Shown in pieces: positions 62,089 through 64,000 of a DNA stretch of 64,000 nucleotides (position 1 is the stretch's first letter; every line of letters begins with the position of its first letter). Origin of the DNA: Kumtagia sp963829135. Its GTDB lineage: Bacteria > Pseudomonadota > Alphaproteobacteria > Rhizobiales > Rhizobiaceae. The stretch is taken from contig CAWHHO010000008.1 in NCBI GenBank assembly GCA_963829135.1, positions 310,001 through 374,000 of the forward strand, in the 5' to 3' direction. A model generated the notes under the pieces. It was given only the letters and a program-made list of their open reading frames with translations. It did not search any database and was not told where the DNA came from. The translations under genes and the position numbers were made by a program.

Positions 62089-63087
62089 CTATTTTCCGGC
62101 AATCCTGTCGTATACGGTCTGGGGGATCGTGACGCCCTCCGTCTCCGCCCGCTTCCTCGCCTTTGCCTTGGCGCGACCGGGAATGTGGACGCCATATTCC
62201 CGCGACAGGCGCTTAATCTGTGCCGCCATCCGCGTGGTGAAATCCGGATCGACCAGCTTCGGTTCGATTGCGAGCACAAACAGCCCTGTTCCCGGGCTTT
62301 CGTTTCCTTCGGAAATCGATGGCGCATCGAGGGACCAGTTGGCGCCGGAAAGCCCGGCAGCGAGAACTTCGACCATCAGCGCGATGTTGGCGCCGCGCGC
62401 ACCGCCAAATGACAGCAGCGCGCCGGCCATCGCCTTCCTGGGATCGGTTGTTGGTTTGCCTTGGTCGTCAAGCGCCCAGCCCTCTGGGATGGAGCGGCCC
62501 TCCTGCGCCGCCCGCCTTATGTTGACGAACGCCGTCGAACTCGACGACTGGTCGATCAGCAGAGGCGCTCCGCGTCCTGTCGGCGCAGCAAAAGCCAGCG
62601 GGTTGGTGCAATAGACCGGCTTCGCGCCGCCGGACCCGGCCAACAGGGCCGGACCGTTGGTCGCGGCAAGTCCGATCAGGCCGGCTTCCGCCAGTTGCGC
62701 GGCGAAGGGGCCGAGCGCGCCGCAGGTGTAGGCATCGCGCTGCACAAACATCGCCAATCCGACCCCGCGCGCGGTTGCGATCAGTCCCGGAAGCGCCTGG
62801 TCGAAGCCGGTATGCGCGATGCCCCGCCTGGCGTCCGAAAGGAAGATCGCCGGCGCCGGCCGTGTGATGATCGGCGTCGCCCTACCGTCAATGCGACCAG
62901 CATCGAGCGCTTCAAGATAGTCGAGGAAATGCGACAGGCCGACGGTCGGCTGGCCCTCGGCCTCGGCGCGAACCGCCGCAGTGGCAAGCGCAAGCGCCAT
63001 TTCCGGATTCGCGCCATGGCGTCGTGCTGCCGCCAGGCAAAGCGCCTGTGCAGCTGCGATGCCGATTGTCACGTTTTCTGTCTTCAA
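62089..63087 (-). CDS. Ldh2/malate dehydrogenase-family NAD(P)H oxidoreductase
   Basis: A 332-residue enzyme of the MDH2/LDH2 family (ureidoglycolate dehydrogenase, sulfolactate dehydrogenase, 1-piperideine-2-carboxylate reductase). Motifs are EAEGQPTVGLSHFLDYLEAL, VYCTNPLAFAAPTGRGAPLLIDQSSSS and KAMAGALLSFGGARGANIALM. The start is TTG at 63087; the GGGGTGAG upstream is its ribosome site. It follows the ABC permease with only a 3-base gap. A substrate linked to amino-acid import (an imino or keto acid) is plausible but unproven. Confidence 0.85.
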   Translation of the reverse strand: MKTENVTIGIAAAQALCLAAARRHGANPEMALALATAAVRAEAEGQPTVGLSHFLDYLEALDAGRIDGRATPIITRPAPAIFLSDARRGIAHTGFDQALPGLIATARGVGLAMFVQRDAYTCGALGPFAAQLAEAGLIGLAATNGPALLAGSGGAKPVYCTNPLAFAAPTGRGAPLLIDQSSSSTAFVNIRRAAQEGRSIPEGWALDDQGKPTTDPRKAMAGALLSFGGARGANIALMVEVLAAGLSGANWSLDAPSISEGNESPGTGLFVLAIEPKLVDPDFTTRMAAQIKRLSREYGVHIPGRAKAKARKRAETEGVTIPQTVYDRIAGK

Positions 63088-63090
63088 GGC

Positions 63091-63903
63091 TCACCCCAAT
63101 CGAACCGGCAACCGCGACTCAAGTTTCTTGAACAGGAAAACGATTATGCCGGTAATGCACATATAGACGAGGGCCAGCAAGAGCAGCGGCTCATAGGTGA
63201 TGTAGGTATCCTGACGGACCCTTGTGGCGACCGCGTAGATGTCGATCACCGTAATCGTTGCCACCAGCGTCGTGGCCTTGAGTTGCAGGACGGTCTCACC
63301 AGCCAAGGTTGGCAACGCACGGAAGGTCGCCTGCGGAAGCCAGATGCGGCGGAAAATCGTGAACCGCGGCATGCCGTAGGCGCGGGCGGCCTCGAGCTGG
63401 CCGTGCGGCACGCCGGCGAATGCACCGCGCATGACCTCACCTTCATAACCGGCAAAGGACAGCGTCAGCGACAGCACCGCGTATGGCCATGCCTGCCGCA
63501 GGATCGGCCAAAGATCGGAATCGCGGATCCATGGGTACTGGGGAAACAGGGAGCCGAGGCCGAAATAGAGCAACCAAAGCTGTAAGAGCAGCGGTGTACC
63601 ACGGATAACCGTGCAGAACGCCAGTGCCGGGGCCGCAAGCCATCGCGGCCCGGTAACCTGCACCAGTCCAAGCGGTACGGCGAGAAGGAAGCCCAAAACG
63701 GTGGTGACCACGAGAATCCAGATGGTGCGCCAGAGACCGGCAGCGGCCATCCCGAGATAGTTCGGCAACCAGTCCCAGCGCATGAACATCGCCGTGGACA
63801 CCACCAGCGCAGCAGCCACGGCGATCAGCACGATGCGGTGCGGCTGAAGCCACGCCAGGATGCGCTGGCGTCGTGTGGTGTCGATGAGTTCCGCGAAAGC
63901 CAT
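63091..63903 (-). CDS. Polar amino-acid ABC transporter permease
   Basis: A 270-residue HisM/GlnP-class permease. Helices start after residue 20; the EAA loop is GVPHGQLEAARAYGMPRFTIFRRIWLPQA and an earlier motif is FCTVIRGTPLLLQLWLLYFG. It is coupled to an upstream permease gene with which it shares one base. The end of the operon is probably the Ldh2-family gene. Confidence 0.9.
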   Translation of the reverse strand: MAFAELIDTTRRQRILAWLQPHRIVLIAVAAALVVSTAMFMRWDWLPNYLGMAAAGLWRTIWILVVTTVLGFLLAVPLGLVQVTGPRWLAAPALAFCTVIRGTPLLLQLWLLYFGLGSLFPQYPWIRDSDLWPILRQAWPYAVLSLTLSFAGYEGEVMRGAFAGVPHGQLEAARAYGMPRFTIFRRIWLPQATFRALPTLAGETVLQLKATTLVATITVIDIYAVATRVRQDTYITYEPLLLLALVYMCITGIIVFLFKKLESRLPVRLG

Positions 63904-64000
63904 CACATGCCTCGCATCGAGGGCACGCCGCGCCGCGACCATTTCTCGATGCGGGCGATGACGACGTTGGAAAACAGCGTCAGCAGCAGATACAGCACGC
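63903..64000 (-). CDS. ABC transporter permease, partial at the window edge
   Basis: Only the last 31 codons are in the window (LYLLLTLFSNVVIARIEKWS and a basic end), with the stop at 63903-63905. A last membrane helix followed by a charged end is typical of the second permease subunit of a polar amino-acid importer. The TGA shares its final A with the ATG of the next permease gene. Confidence 0.7.
   Translation of the reverse strand, partial: VLYLLLTLFSNVVIARIEKWSRRGVPSMRGM

Overview
The window looks like chromosomal DNA from a GC-rich alphaproteobacterium of the order Hyphomicrobiales, most likely a Mesorhizobium or close Phyllobacteriaceae relative. The markers are an mltA-Smr-XRE run, the hslU/DUF2585/GNAT/hslV cluster, a his cluster interleaved with DUF2628, DUF1330 and an arginase-like gene and ending in coaA, pckA divergent from chvI-chvG, and polA next to an alpha-r-type small RNA candidate. 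I see no rRNA, tRNA, CRISPR array, transposase or integrase.

Layout. 0-3.6 kb: cell-wall and DNA-maintenance genes (MltA, Smr, XRE, DoxX) and a DUF1402 protein. 3.6-6.7 kb, minus strand: HslUV protease genes around DUF2585 and a GNAT. 6.9-12.7 kb, plus strand: hisB, H, A, F, E and coaA, tightly coupled. 12.7-16.3 kb, minus: alkB, a LysM/BON protein, arfB, pckA. 16.6-19.7 kb, plus: the ChvI/ChvG envelope-stress two-component system and a Zur-like regulator. 19.7-24.1 kb, minus: a DUF1778/GNAT toxin-antitoxin pair, a LysE exporter and polA. 24.4-26.7 kb, plus: an sRNA candidate, an M20 peptidase and RNase D. 26.8-28.3 kb: an orphan phage-type DUF2793 protein.

28.7-38.9 kb is a sugar uptake and catabolism locus: a YtfQRT-YjfF (galactofuranose-type) ABC transporter, a sugar isomerase/epimerase, a mannitol-dehydrogenase-family reductase, an SDR and an RpiR regulator, with a divergent Gfo/Idh/MocA dehydrogenase. 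An intrinsic terminator inside the operon should favour the binding protein over the rest of the transporter. 39-42.5 kb holds a FecR-domain protein facing a CHASE2 adenylate/guanylate cyclase. 42.9-48 kb has a three-domain acyltransferase/acyl-ACP synthetase behind a pair of TetR-like operators, and a membrane-anchored hydrolase. 48.5-53.2 kb has a DUF3300/DUF2950 envelope pair and a coupled methanethiol-oxidase/ferredoxin/CoA-binding operon. 53-64 kb is mostly single-gene redox and transport functions, ending in a polar amino-acid ABC transporter cut by the window edge.

The most notable observations are: (i) reading-frame breaks in at least five conserved genes (mltA, DUF1402, DUF2628, pckA, polA), each with a surplus of one base per event and all in the first 24 kb, which points to a local assembly or read problem rather than gene decay; (ii) a roughly 120-bp palindromic repeat carried in frame inside polA; (iii) loss of two of the four metal ligands of the PolA proofreading domain; (iv) a three-hairpin sRNA with CU-rich loops next to polA; (v) paired operators upstream of pckA and of the acyltransferase; and (vi) the methanethiol oxidase-ferredoxin operon.
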